Shown: positions 1 to 9,882 of the stretch, piece by piece
Position numbering within the stretch: position 1 is the first letter of the stretch
Layout of the letters: each line of letters opens with the position of its first letter
Assembly (NCBI GenBank): GCA_043228905.1
Contig: JBHGNT010000008.1
Location: forward strand, 10,850,001-10,914,000
Reading direction: 5' to 3'
From: Azolla caroliniana
Taxonomy: Eukaryota > Polypodiophyta
DNA: 64,000 bases
Notes under the pieces: generated by a model
What the model was told of the DNA's origin: nothing
Databases searched by the model: none
What the model saw: only the letters and a program-made list of their open reading frames with translations
Made by a program: the position numbers and the translations under genes

Positions 1-3000
1 ATAAGTGAACCACAAGCTGAAGCATAAGGTACACCATACATGTCATTAATTGTTTCTTGTGTCTTAGGACAATCTTCCTTAGAGACTTTATCATATGGCT
101 GTAATGGCACTCCACGAGGCTTTGCGTCAGCCATACAAAATCTGTCCAGCACCTTGTCAATGTATTTTTCTTGAGATAAATACAATGTATGGTGCTCTCT
201 TTGTCTCCTAATTCTTACTCCAAGTAAATGTTCAGCTTCCCCAAGGTTTTTCATTGAAAATGCAGATTTCAGCTGCTTTTTAAGGACATCAACAATGCTC
301 CTTTTCTTGGCAGCAATGAGCATATCATCTACATATAGTACAAGAATGATTGGGCTGCCACTTTCATCTCTTTTAGTATACAAACAGTGATCAGCACGGC
401 TTCTTTTGTACCCATGTTTGAGCATAAAAGCGTCAAACTTTTTGTACCGTTGTCTAAACGCTTGTTTCAGCCCATACAAGCTTCTATTGAGCTTACATAC
501 CAAATGTTCCTTTCCAGGAATAACAAAGCCCTTGGGTTGTTTCATGTAAAGCTCTTCATCAATGTCACCATGCAAAAAAGTTGTATGTACATCCATTTGG
601 TCTAATTCCAAATCAAGTGCAGACACTATAGCAAATAGCACTCGCAAAGTGGTCGTTTTTACCACAGGAGAAAACACTTCCTGAAAATCTATGCCCTTCC
701 TTAGTTTGAACATATCCTTTTGCAACCAGCCTTGCTTTATACTTGGGTTTGTCATCAACGGTCTTGATTTTATGTACCCATTTGTTAGGAATAGCTTTCC
801 TTCCTTTGGGCAATTCAACCAAGTCCCAAGTATTATTTGAATGCAAAGCCTTAATCTCTTTCTGCATAGCAAGCTCCCACTTATTGTTGTGCTCAAATGC
901 CTTTGCCTCTTTATATGTAAGAGGTTCTCCCTCATCGGTCAACATTATGTAGTGCAACGAGGGGTCAAATCTACTCACATTTCTTTTTATACGAGTAGAA
1001 CATCTCACCCAATGATCCATATTGTCAGGTAATGGATCAACATCAGGTGGCATGTCTAAATCATCATTGTTAGGCTGCTGTCCATTATTTTCAGCGCCAT
1101 TTTCAGCATTATTATTTGGTTGCCATCCCTAGGATCCTCATCTTGCTGTCCAACATCTTCTGGCTCCAAAACCACTGGATGATCAATATTTTCAGTCCTT
1201 TGTGGTGGATCCTGATGGTCAAAACTGGGTCTAACAGGTGGCTTGTCATGCTGAAATCTAACCCTTTTATGGTCATCTTTTGAGGCACAATTGTTTTGAA
1301 GCAGCCTTGCCTCATTGAAAACAACATCTCGGCTGCATATAACCTTCTTGAGCTGGGGTATCCAAATCCTATAACCCATTTCGCCTTCTTCACCATATCC
1401 CATGAAGAGGCCCTTAATGGACTTGGCATCAAGTTTGTTTCTCAGCTCAGGCCTTATATGTACAAAACCCTCGCAGCCAAAGACACGTAAGTGATCATAT
1501 GAAGCAGGTTTGCCAGACCAAACCTCTTCAGGGATGTCACCCTTCAAAGATGTGTGAGGGGATCTATTGCATACATGTACTGCAGTTTTGAGTGCCTCTC
1601 CCCAAAATCCATGAGGGAGATTAGCAGTGGACAGCATGCATCTCACTCTCTCACAAAGTGTCCTATTATATCGTTCAGCCACACCATTAGAAGAGGGGCT
1701 GTATGGAACAGTAAGCTCCCTCTAAATACCCAAAATTTCACAAAATATCTTGAATTCAGCACTTGTATACTCACCACCATTGTCCGTACGCAAACATTTC
1801 AGTTTTCTGCCTGTTTGGGTGGTTACAAATGCATAAAAACGCTTAAATGCAGCTAAGGCTTCATCCTTAGATTTAAGCAATTGAACCCAAATCTTTTTAG
1901 AGAAATCATCAACAAATGAGATAAAATACATTGCACCCCCCATAGATTTGGTGGGCATGTTACACACATCAGAATGAACAAGATCAAGTATACAAGACTT
2001 ACGAGACACACCAGTGTAAAAGGAACACTTCAGCCTTCAATTGCTTTCCATATTGGCCTTCATTACAAAAATCAAGCTTCGTGCCTTTAGCATCAAGCTT
2101 CTTTAGATTACAAAGCCTAGTGAGACCCTTTTGGCTCATATGGCCAAGTCTCTTATGCCACAGCTCCATATGGGAGTGAACTTCAGCCAAAGCAATAAAT
2201 TTGGCCGATATAGCATTTCCATGTAAGCAATAAAGAGTTCCTTTCTTTGTGCCTTTCACAATCAGCCTTGAACCTTTTGTCATTTTCCATGATCTTGTCT
2301 CAAAGAGAATGCTATAACCATGAATATCCATTTGCCCCACAGAAAGCAAGCTCTTCTTGATCCCTGGTACATAACGCACATTACGCAAAACCAGCTCATT
2401 AGTGCCATTTCTAGAAAAACGCACAATGCCAATACCCTCAATGGAACATCCCTACAGTAAAAGTAGAAAAACACTGCTTGATAGGATCACATGAAATGAA
2501 GCACTAGAGTCAACTATCCATGTTTGGGCCAATGCATCATTGACAGTCAGCAAAGCATCAATAAGATCATTCTTAGTGATACACATGTCCTCTGAATGAA
2601 TATATAGAGAGGCATCATATGCGTATCATCAGCTGAAAAAGTAGCACATAAAACGTCCTCAACATTTGACTACTCCTCTATGACTGCATTAGGGCCAAAT
2701 TGGCCTTCTCTTCGTCCTTTTGGCTGTCATGTGCATATTAGTCTTGTCCTTTCTCTAATCTCCAGAATTCTTTTTTCTTTCAAGTTCTGCTTTGTAATAG
2801 CGGCAATCAGATTTATTGTGGCCTTTCCTATCACACTGATAGGATGTTACGTCATTGCTTTTAACTTTGCTATTTCCCCTTTCTTGGCTTTTACTTTTGT
2901 TCCTATGTGCATAGTTACTTCTCTTATTTGTCCTACCTCTAACCATGTTGACTGAGTTGCCACCTTCTCCACTTGCTTCTCCTGATCTCTTCATTGAGAA

Positions 3001-3544
3001 TGGAGCCCCTAACACCATCAAAGGTTAAGTTGGGTCTATTAGACAATGAGACTACCAATGTCTCCTATGAGTCAGGTAGTGTCATTAGCAAGAAAATGGC
3101 TTTGAGTTTATCATCAACAGGAGCCATTCCTAAGTCCTGTAGTTGTGATAACGCACCTGTAAACAAGGACAAGTGTTCAGCTGCACTCTTGGACTCATCC
3201 AATTGCATGCCAACAAGCTTTCGCATTAGGTGTACTTGATTAACAGGTGTATTGTTTTCATATGTAGCCTTCAGCTTTGCCCATATTTTAGACGCAGATA
3301 CCAACCCTTTGAGATCTACCAAGATCTCATCAGAAACAACCATCTTAATATATATGACAGCCTTTTTGTTTAAAATCTGCCATGCATCTTTTGACATGTT
3401 CTCTGGTTTTTCTACCTCCAACGTCCTCTCACAATCCTTCAAAAATAGAATTACTTGCATTCTTTCATTCCACAAGTCGAAACCTATTCCCTCAAATCGT
3501 CAAATTTCAAAAAGATTCTTCACATCTGAGGAGGATGACGCCAT
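1..3544 (-). pseudogene. copia Z gag-pol polyprotein, degenerate
   Basis: Start codon at 3544 opens with MASSSSDVKNLFE and hits a stop 14 codons later. The gag domain (UBN2 type) follows at about 3475-3065. The zinc knuckle near 2850-2810 reads SYQCDRKGHNKSDC, with the first cysteine lost. Protease near 2510 has DSSAS instead of DSGAS. The pre-integrase domain (LWHKRLGHMSQKGL) is at 2424-1999. The integrase core at 2009-1056 keeps VHSDVC, TDNGGEY and GVAERYNRT, the three acidic positions. Reverse transcriptase begins near 940 (NTWDLVELPKGRKAIPNKW), changes frame near 690, and reaches YVDDM near 340. At least three frameshifts and several stops make it non-functional. Domain order and motifs are certain; exact frame junctions are approximate. 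Confidence 0.85.
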
Positions 3545-3620
3545 AGCTCACAATAAAGATGTCTAAACACCTGTTCTTTGTTGCACAGCAACTATGCAAA
3601 AGTTCAAAAACCCTAAACTC

Positions 3621-3632
3621 ACTCTGATACCA
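3621..3632 (-). promoter_or_regulatory. primer binding site of element Z
   Basis: The minus strand reads TGGTATCAGAGT, complementary to the 3' end of plant initiator tRNA-Met. It sits two bases inside the 5' LTR and fixes both the orientation and the LTR boundary. Confidence 0.85.
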
Positions 3633-3634
3633 GT

Positions 3635-3995
3635 TGTAAGGGTTAGGAATGATGTCAATCGGGCTAAGGAATACTCAGGATTCACCCTAGTATAGGCCCT
3701 TTAGATGCAATAGTGGAGCTATGGTAGAAAAGATAGAGAGAGAGTAGTAGTTGGAGAAGCTCACCTTTGAAGTGACATCCAAAAGTTTTTAACTTATGTT
3801 TTATAAGACCCATTTAGGGTTGGCTGAGTTCATACTGAACTTGGCCCAAAAATAACAAAAAAGTGGTTAATGACTTTTCGCCTTTATAAATAGGCCTATA
3901 CACATGTACACACTATAAGGTTGTCATTTAGGGCCTTTACCGCAACATCCAATAGATTGTTTAACAAAGTGTTTAACAAAGACACTTCACCAACA
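3635..3995 (-). repeat. 5' LTR of copia Z
   Basis: 361 bp bounded by TGTAAG and CCAACA on the plus strand (TGTTGG...CTTACA in element orientation), next to the primer binding site. On the minus strand 3892-3883 reads TATTTATAAA, a plausible TATA box for element transcription. The second LTR is outside the window, so the outer boundary rests on the TG..CA rule only. Confidence 0.75.
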
Positions 3996-4054
3996 CTGCC
4001 TTGAGCAAGTGGGAGTTGTGCAGTAGAGTAACCTAGCTCCTTTAAGTGGGTGGT

Positions 4055-4480
4055 TGTTGGGATTAAAGGTCCTTTAGGTTTCTCTAACTAAACTAGAAAA
4101 ACGTTTTTATATTATTTAATATTTTCTAGTTCTTGTTCAAGTTGTACAGCCTTGTTTTCAGAATTGTACAATTTCTAAATGAATATTTTGTAATTTGAAT
4201 GGGATCCTTGGACAAGATCCCACTCAGCATTAAATAGGTATTTATGAGGCCATGACTTAGTTATCCCATCAACATTTAAAGTTCTTCTTCTATGTGCATA
4301 TTCTATGTATCTTCGATAGTACATATATATGTGTGTGCATTCCTACCTTCTAATTTTTTTTAAACGATAGGCTTTCGTTTTCCAAAACTGCTTCTTTAAT
4401 CCCTCCTATGTGTTAAACCCCAAAATTGTATTTAGTTTCTATATCTCTGCCTTTAGATGTTTCAGAAAACTATTATTCCA
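4055..4480 (+). repeat. probable plus-strand copia LTR remnant
   Basis: Starts TGTTGGGATTAAAGG directly after a copia-like polypurine context (two AAGTGGG stretches at about 4008 and 4044). A TATA-like TATTTATGAGG lies near 4229-4239. No partner LTR was found and the right end is undefined; it stops where pre-integrase coding begins. It may be the 3' LTR of an element whose body was displaced by Z. No gene is visible in 3996-4484. Confidence 0.4.
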
Positions 4481-4484
4481 TCTT

Positions 4485-4766
4485 CTACTTACAAAGGTTT
4501 GCAATGGTGCTTCCCTTGTATACAAGCCACATGAGACATTGAAGACTTTGAAATGAGGAAGTCCATGCATCATTTGGGATGAAGAGAGCTTTTAAAGATA
4601 CATAGTTGAGGTGCCCAAAACGAGCATGCCACAATAGAGGATCTTCTTGAGCTACCAAGGCATAGCTTCCATGAAGTTGTTGTAAATGAGTCTTGTAAAT
4701 TATCAACAATGTTTGGTTGCTCATTTTCAACAATATTGGGTTGTTACAAGAGATCAATTTGAGCAT
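4485..4766 (-). pseudogene. copia GAG-pre-integrase fragment
   Basis: The minus strand encodes PLLWHARFGHLNYVSLKAL, the zinc-binding GAG-pre-integrase signature, then in a shifted frame a cysteine and GKHHCKP segment. In element B this domain is already present at 9882-9500, and here it lies downstream of B's integrase C-terminus, so it belongs to another element or marks a rearranged junction near 4770-4800. It is truncated abruptly at about 4485. Confidence 0.6.
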
Positions 4767-4800
4767 TGCTTGGTTGCTCTACATCTCCACTTGGAGCATG

Positions 4801-5342
4801 TTATTGCTGATGCAAAACCTGCACATAACCTCCATGAGATTGGGTTAGTCGATCACCTTCAAACACAACATTTAGGAGCAATGGTAACAAAGTATCAAAT
4901 GCATTTGGTTGATCAAGAATTGGCCCTTTGGAGCAATCCACAAGTGGTTGAGTTGCATTTTCAGCAAATATCACATCCCGGCTGATAATGATCTTGCCGA
5001 TGGTGAGCTGAAACAACTGATAACCTTTGCATTCTTTGTTGTAGCCAACAAAGATGCATTTTGTTGCTTTGTCTTGAAGCTTATGGCGATGATGTGGTGG
5101 CACAAATGCATAAGCCAAGCTTCCAAATATTCTCATGTGACCAACATTTGGCTTGTGACGATTCCAAGCCTCATATGGAGTGATAGTTTTTATTGCTTTC
5201 GTGGGACATCTATTTAAAACATAGTTTGCACACATTACACCTTCCAACCAAAACTTATATGAGGTAGGTTCTTACCATTGAGCATGCATCTTGCCATCTC
5301 CATGAGAGATCTATCCTTTCTCTCAGCCAAACCACTTTGTTG
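4801..5342 (-). pseudogene. copia B integrase, C-terminal part (split by A)
   Basis: Reading leftward from 5342, the minus strand gives QQSGLAERKDRSLMEMARCM, then with a frame change KNLPH, GVMCANYVLNRCPTKAI, YEAWNRHKPNVGHMRIFGS and CIFVGYNKECKGYQL. This is the second half of a copia integrase (third catalytic acid in GLAERK) and the linker toward reverse transcriptase. The first half resumes at 9095 once element A and its duplication are removed: the joined target reads through TPQQSGLAERK without a break. Reverse transcriptase of B is missing. Confidence 0.8.
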
Positions 5343-5561
5343 TGAAGGCAGCACGAGGATTAGGGTTTAGATCAAAAACAAAGAGGGAGAGAGTCTGAGT
5401 GAGAGACAAAGAGAGAGAGAGAGATGCACGTTGTCTTGGGTACAAAGAGTGTACCTCTTTTTTGGTTTTTAGATATTATGTATATACAAGTCAAAAGTGT
5501 GCTACGAGTGCGTTCACACTCGTGCACTAATAAAAGGCACGATGGCCCTTTATTCCCAACA
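5343..5561 (-). repeat. 3' LTR of copia A
   Basis: Starts TGAAGGCAGC and ends TTCCCAACA on the plus strand. Nearly identical to 8874-9094, differing at a handful of positions and in the length of a GA run. Confidence 0.92.
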
Positions 5562-5572
5562 ACCTCCCACCT
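5562..5572 (-). promoter_or_regulatory. polypurine tract of copia A
   Basis: The minus strand reads AGGTGGGAGGT immediately before the 3' LTR TGTTGGG, the standard position for the plus-strand DNA primer in copia elements. Confidence 0.75.
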
Positions 5573-5648
5573 AAAGGCAATGTGCCATGAGAGAAAAAAA
5601 AAGAAAGTCAGCTAAGTCCAAGTATGTACAAAGCTGAACTACATACAT

Positions 5649-6583
5649 CTATCCAACTCCCATCATCTGTCGGCAATGAGCAAATCGCTCAGCTGGAAGA
5701 CCCTTTGTGAGAAGATCTGCAGGATTATTATTTGTATGTACTTTGACAAGCTCAATGTTCTTGCTGTCAAGTACATCTCTGATGAAGTGATACTTCACCT
5801 CTATGTGCTTCGTCTTTGCATGAAAGACGGGATTCCGGGCTAGCATGATAGCACTCTAGCTGTCACAATGAAGAATAGGTAACTCTATAATGCCAAGATC
5901 TCTCACTAGATATGAAAGCCATAAAGCCTCTTTGCATGCCTCAATGGCAGCAACATACTCTACCTCTGTAGTAGACAATGCAACACACTTCTGTAGTCTG
6001 GAGATCCAAGCCACCGCTCCTGTGAAAGTAAATACATACCCAGAAGTAGACTTCCTGCAATCTGCGTGACCAGCATAGTTCGCATCCGTAAAACCAACGA
6101 TAGATGCCTTTTGCTTTCCAAAGCAAATGCCCAAGTCCTTGGTGCCTTTGAGGTATCTCATAATACCTTTCACCGCTTCCCAATGCTTTTTGCCGGGATT
6201 TTCCATGTACCTACTAACCACTCCCATTGCAAAGGCAATATCAGGGCGTGTAGCAACCATCACATATATCAAATTGCCAACGGCAAAAGCATATGGAACC
6301 TTAGCCATTTCAGCCTTCTCATCATCAGATGTAGAGCTGTCTTCTGCACTGAGTTTCAAATATGGAGGCAATGGAACCCCAATTGTTTCCCCCCCTCCAT
6401 ATTGAAACGTTGCAAAACGTTAGAGATATACTCCTGCTGAGATAGAAAGAGTACCCCTTTCGATCAGTTTCGGAGTATTCACATGCCAAGGATGTGATTA
6501 GCATCACCAAGATCCTTCATATCAAAGCTGCCATGAAGGCTTTGCTTCAATGAATCCAAGGCATGAATATCCTTGCCAGCAAT
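5649..6583 (-). pseudogene. copia A reverse transcriptase C-terminus and RNase H
   Basis: The minus strand encodes IAGKDIHALDSLKQS-like sequence from 6583, then after a frame change VGNLIYVMVATRPDIAFAMG, HWEAVKGIMRYLKGTKDLG and GFTDANYAGHADCRKSTSGY. RNase H follows with SLTTTEVEYVAA-type residues (here LSTTEVEYVAAIEACKEALW), and the end is NPVFHAKTKHIEVKYHFIRD and ADLLTKGLP. A stop near 5854 and a frameshift near 6400 break it. It is separated from the N-terminal half at 7693-7925 by the hAT-like insertion. Confidence 0.85.
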
Positions 6584-6591
6584 CAACATAT

Positions 6592-7087
6592 TAGGGATCG
6601 GCAACGGTTCGGTTTAGGCTTAGCCGGTTTGGCCTGATCCAAGCCAAACCGGCTAAGCCTAAACCGTTTACAAGATCTCAAACCTGAGCCGAGCCGAGCC
6701 GAGCCGGTTCACAAACCGGTTTAGGCTAAACCGGTTTATGCTAAACCGGTTTGTGAACCGGCTTGGTAAACGGCTTGTAAACCGGTTTCCAAACCGGCTT
6801 GGAAACCGGTTTAGAAACCTCCGTCTCTCTCTCTCTCTCTCTCCCTACCTCCCTCTCTCTCTCAGATGATCCCTCCCACTCTCTCTCACGTCTGTGGTCT
6901 CGACTCTCTCTCCCTCTCCCTCTCTCTCCCCTCTATGTAGTTCCTCTCTCTCTCTCTCTCTCTCTCTCTCACGTCTATGGTCTCGACTCTCCCTCCCTCT
7001 CTCTCTCTCTCCCCTCTATGTAGTTCATCTCTCTCTCTCTCTCTCTCTCCCCTCTATGTAGTCTCTCTCTCTCTCCCCTCTATGTAG

Positions 7088-7123
<36 letters not shown>

Positions 7124-7692
7124 CTCTGTGTAGTCTCTCTGTCTCTCCCCTCTATGTAGTTCCTCTCTCTCTCTCTCTCTCTCTCCTTATATGTTGTCTC
7201 CCTCCCTCTCTCTCTCTCTCCTCGTTTGTGTAGTCTCTCTCTCTCTCTCTCCTTATATGTTGTCTCCCTCTCTCTCTCTCTCTCTCCTCGTTTGTGTAGT
7301 CTCTCTCTCTCTCTCTCCTTATATGTTGTCTCCCTCCCTCTCTCTCTCTCTCTCCTCGTTTGTGTAGTCTCTCTCTCTCTCTCTCCTTATATGTTGTCTC
7401 CCTCCCTCTGTCTCTCTCTCCTCGTCTATGTAGTTCTCCCTCCCTTACTCTCTCTCTCTCTTTCCCCTTGTCTGTTGTCTCTCTCCCCCTCTCTAAAGTT
7501 TATAAACGGCTTAAACGGTTAATCCGGCTTAGCCGGCTTGAGCCGTTTTGGCGAGGCTCAAGCCAAGCCGAGCCGAGCTCAAACCGTTAAGGCAAGTTCA
7601 AGCCTAAACCGAGCCGAGCCGAGCCGCTAAGCCGTTTTCAAGCCGGCTAAGCCAAACGGTTTAGGCTTGAGCCGAGCCGTTGCTGATCCCTA
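6592..7692. mobile_element. non-autonomous hAT-like transposon in copia A
   Basis: 1,101 bp with imperfect terminal inverted repeats starting TAGGGATC(G/A)GCAACGG and an 8-bp target duplication caacatat at 6584-6591 and 7693-7700. An 8-bp duplication and a YAGGG-type terminus are the hallmarks of the hAT superfamily. The subterminal regions carry more than ten AACCGG-type motifs in both orientations, resembling clustered transposase-binding sites, plus GCCGA repeats. The centre is a pyrimidine-only microsatellite and encodes no transposase. Removing the element and one duplication restores codons for VDDMLIAG of the host reverse transcriptase. Confidence 0.85.
6820..7500. repeat. (CT)n-rich tract inside the hAT-like element
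   Basis: About 680 bp made almost wholly of CT runs, punctuated by recurring short spacers such as CTCTATGTAGTTC and CCTTATATGTTGTCTC. The regular spacers suggest expansion of longer units that each contained a CT run. Ser/Leu-only reading frames here are not genes. Confidence 0.9.
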
Positions 7693-7925
7693 CAACATAT
7701 CATCAACATACAAAACCAAGATAATCAAGCTGCCATCTCCTACCTTCTTGGTGTACAATCACTGTGGTCCACTTGACTTCTACGAAAACCTTGAGACTAC
7801 ATAAATGCATCAAATTTATGACACCATTCTCTTGGTGCTTGTTTCAACCCATACAAACTCCTTTTGAGCTTACAAACCATCTTCTCTTTGCCTTTAGCTA
7901 CAAAACCTTCAGGTTGCTGCATATA
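7693..7925 (-). pseudogene. copia A reverse transcriptase, N-terminal part
   Basis: The minus strand encodes IYMQQPEGFVAKGKEKMVCK and [15 protein letters not shown], then a broken stretch ending in LYVDDM-type codons split across the hAT-like element. About residue 100 of a normal reverse transcriptase domain is joined directly to the end of gag near 7925, which defines the internal deletion of element A. Confidence 0.8.
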
Positions 7926-8695
7926 TATGTCTTCATGTCACCATCTGTATCTGCAAGTAAAGCATGTTCTCTATGGCATAATGAAACAAAGAGTACATCA
8001 TTTCCACTATCACTATCATGAGTGACTACATTCACCTCTTCAATTTTAGTATTGCCTTTCCTCGGTTGAATGTCTCTCTTTTCTTCTATGAAATCATCTA
8101 TCTTCTTGCCCTTTCCTTTCTCTTTCTTCCATTTGAAACAATCACGTTTAAAGTGACCCTTTTTGCCACAGTGATGGCATTCTACATCTTTACCATGTGA
8201 TTTACTACAGCCATAACTATCATATTTGTCTCTTTGTTGTGACCTACCCCTCATATGCAACGCACTAGAGGACTTATTGGATGCATTGTTTTGTCGACTC
8301 ATCTCTTCCATGAGTAGAGAACTCTCTACATCGGCATAAAGAAGTATCGCATTTGAATTGCTCATAGCAGTCCTGAAAGTATCCCAACTTTCTGACATGG
8401 CCGTAAACTCATCATCAATGATGAATTTCAAGGCAACCAGCTGGCTGAAAATGGAATTGAACTCACTCAGGTGAGTTGACATGGGTGTACCCTCTGTCAT
8501 GCGCAAATCCATAAGTTTCTTAAGCCAATAAACTTTGCTAGCTGCCGTCTTTTGGGCATATAGTTCCTCTAGTCTAGTCCATATAGAATAGGCGGAGTCC
8601 AAACCTTCAATATTAAAAAGCAAGGCATCAGAAATCGACAACTCAATAGTCGAGCGTGCAAGCTCGTTCAACTCTTGCCAATCATCTTGGTCCAT
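7926..8695 (-). pseudogene. copia A gag (capsid and zinc knuckle)
   Basis: An open stretch of roughly 255 codons starts MDQDDWQELNELARS, probably truncated at its N-terminus because a stop-rich leader lies just upstream. It contains the UBN2-type capsid fold (IWTRLEELYAQKTAASKVYW, LSEFNSIFSQLVAL). An intact CCHC zinc knuckle CHHCGKKGHFKRDC, which binds element RNA, lies near 8170-8130, followed by a lysine-rich stretch. It ends in NVVTHDSDSGNDVLFVS, the usual approach to protease, and then jumps into reverse transcriptase codons. It is the best preserved gag in this half of the window. Confidence 0.85.
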
Positions 8696-8745
8696 ATCTG
8701 TAGGCTTTACCCCCTTTGACTTTTATAGGCTTTGCATGCTTCTTT

Positions 8746-8865
8746 AGAAAACCCTAAACTCTGCTCTGCAGAAAACCCTAATCTCTGCTCTGCAGAAAAC
8801 TCTAAACTCTGCTCTGCAGAAAACCCTAAACTCTGCTCTGTAGAAAATTCTAAACTCTGCTCTGA
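8746..8865. repeat. 24-bp tandem repeat in the leader of copia A
   Basis: Five units of AGAAAACCCTAAACTCTGCTCTGC starting at 8746, 8770, 8794, 8818 and 8842. The last unit runs into the primer binding site, so each unit carries a CTCTG core resembling part of that site. Confidence 0.9.
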
Positions 8866-8870
8866 TACCA
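8860..8870 (-). promoter_or_regulatory. primer binding site of copia A
   Basis: The minus strand reads TGGTATCAGAG, complementary to initiator tRNA-Met, three bases from the 5' LTR. Confidence 0.9.
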
Positions 8871-8873
8871 GTT

Positions 8874-9094
8874 TGAAGGCAGCACGAGGATTAGGGTTTA
8901 GGTCAAAAACAGAGAGGGAGAGAGTCTGAGTGAGAGACAAAGAGAGAGAGAGAGAGATGCACATTGTCTTGGGTACAAAGAGTGTACCTCTTTTTTGGTT
9001 TTTAGATATTATGTATATACAAGTCAAAAGTGTGCTACGAGTGCGTTCACACTCGTGCACTAATAAAAGGCACGATGGCCCTTTATTCCCAACA
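8874..9094 (-). repeat. 5' LTR of copia A
   Basis: 221-bp partner of 5343-5561 with the same TG..CA termini, followed by the tgttg duplication. The LTR is short; a TATA-like TATATACA context lies on the minus strand near 9018-9010. Confidence 0.9.
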
Positions 9095-9882
9095 TGTTGT
9101 GGTGTGTATAGAGTAGTGCATTGATGGATAATACCTATGTCCTTCAAGAAAGCATTGAACTTTTGAGACATGTACTCACCCCCTCGATCAATGCGAAGAG
9201 TAATGAGTTTGTGACCACTAAGCTTTTTAGCAAGGTGTAAGAATTCTTTGAAGCATGAAAAGACATTGGATTTCTCCTTCAAAGGATATACCCAAGTGTA
9301 TCGGGTAGCATCATCAATGAATGTAAGAAAATAAAGATAACCTCTAATTGATTGTGTTCTCATTGGGTTGCATACATCACTATGTACAAGTTGAAGCTTG
9401 TGTGTTACCAAAACATTTTCATTTTTTGGAAATGAAAACTTGTGCATTTTTCCTAGAATACAGCCCTCATAAACATGAATGGAAGGAAGATTCATACCAT
9501 ATCATGCTTGCGAAGCCATGCAAGGCTGCTGAAATTTAAATGGCCGAACCAAGCATGCCATAGTTCAAAATTGTTGTGTTTGGGCATCCACCGCTAATGC
9601 ATTTTGGGTATCAAACTTTTTATACATGTCAAGCTTGTAAAGGTTGTTGAACAAACTACATGTTATGACAATGATATCACCATTTGTACGATCATGTATT
9701 GTGCATTTGTCATAGAGAAAATGGACAAGATATTCATGCCTAGCAATGGTGGAAATTGAAAGAAGGTTTTTCTTTATGCCAAGTACATAGAGAACATTGT
9801 TCAAGGTGACTACATCCCCATTGATGGCTATAATATGAACTTGACCAATGCCTTTAATGATGTAAGAAGCATTTTGGCACAA
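9095..9882 (-). pseudogene. copia B pre-integrase and integrase N-terminal half
   Basis: The minus strand from 9882 encodes the end of the protease region (VVTLNNVLYVLGIKKNLLS), the pre-integrase motif ELWHAWFGHLNFSSLAWL near 9550-9500 and, after a stop, the integrase core. The core shows LVHSDVCNPMRTQS with the first catalytic Asp, FIDDATRYTWVYPLKEKS, and RIDRGGEYMSQKFNAF with the second. The frame breaks exactly at element A's duplication and continues at 5342. Confidence 0.82.

Larger units (their letters stand above)
1..3995 (-). mobile_element. Ty1/copia element Z, 5' part (3' end outside window)
   Basis: Minus-strand LTR retrotransposon read from the 5' LTR at the right end. Order is LTR, primer binding site for initiator tRNA-Met, gag, protease, GAG-pre-integrase, integrase, then reverse transcriptase, which leaves the window at base 1. 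Integrase upstream of reverse transcriptase is diagnostic of Ty1/copia. The RNase H end, polypurine tract and 3' LTR must lie to the left. The five bases after the LTR (ctgcc) are the expected target duplication but its partner is not visible. Confidence 0.9.
5343..9094 (-). mobile_element. copia element A, internally deleted, nested in copia B
   Basis: 3,752 bp bounded by 219/221-bp LTRs and flanked by a perfect 5-bp duplication tgttg (5338-5342 and 9095-9099). From the 5' side it contains LTR, primer binding site, a 24-bp leader repeat, gag, then an abrupt fusion to the middle of reverse transcriptase, RNase H, polypurine tract and 3' LTR. Protease, integrase and the start of reverse transcriptase are deleted, so it was non-autonomous. 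A hAT-like element (6592-7692) later landed in its reverse transcriptase. Confidence 0.92.

Noticed and set aside
6799-7590. Ser/Leu-rich open frames as small proteins
   Set aside because: They are translations of a CT microsatellite inside a non-coding transposon and lack any conserved context.
8746-8865. CCCTAAA-like motifs suggesting interstitial telomere repeat
   Set aside because: Only one heptamer occurs per 24-bp unit, within a leader that ends in the primer binding site. There is no true telomere array.
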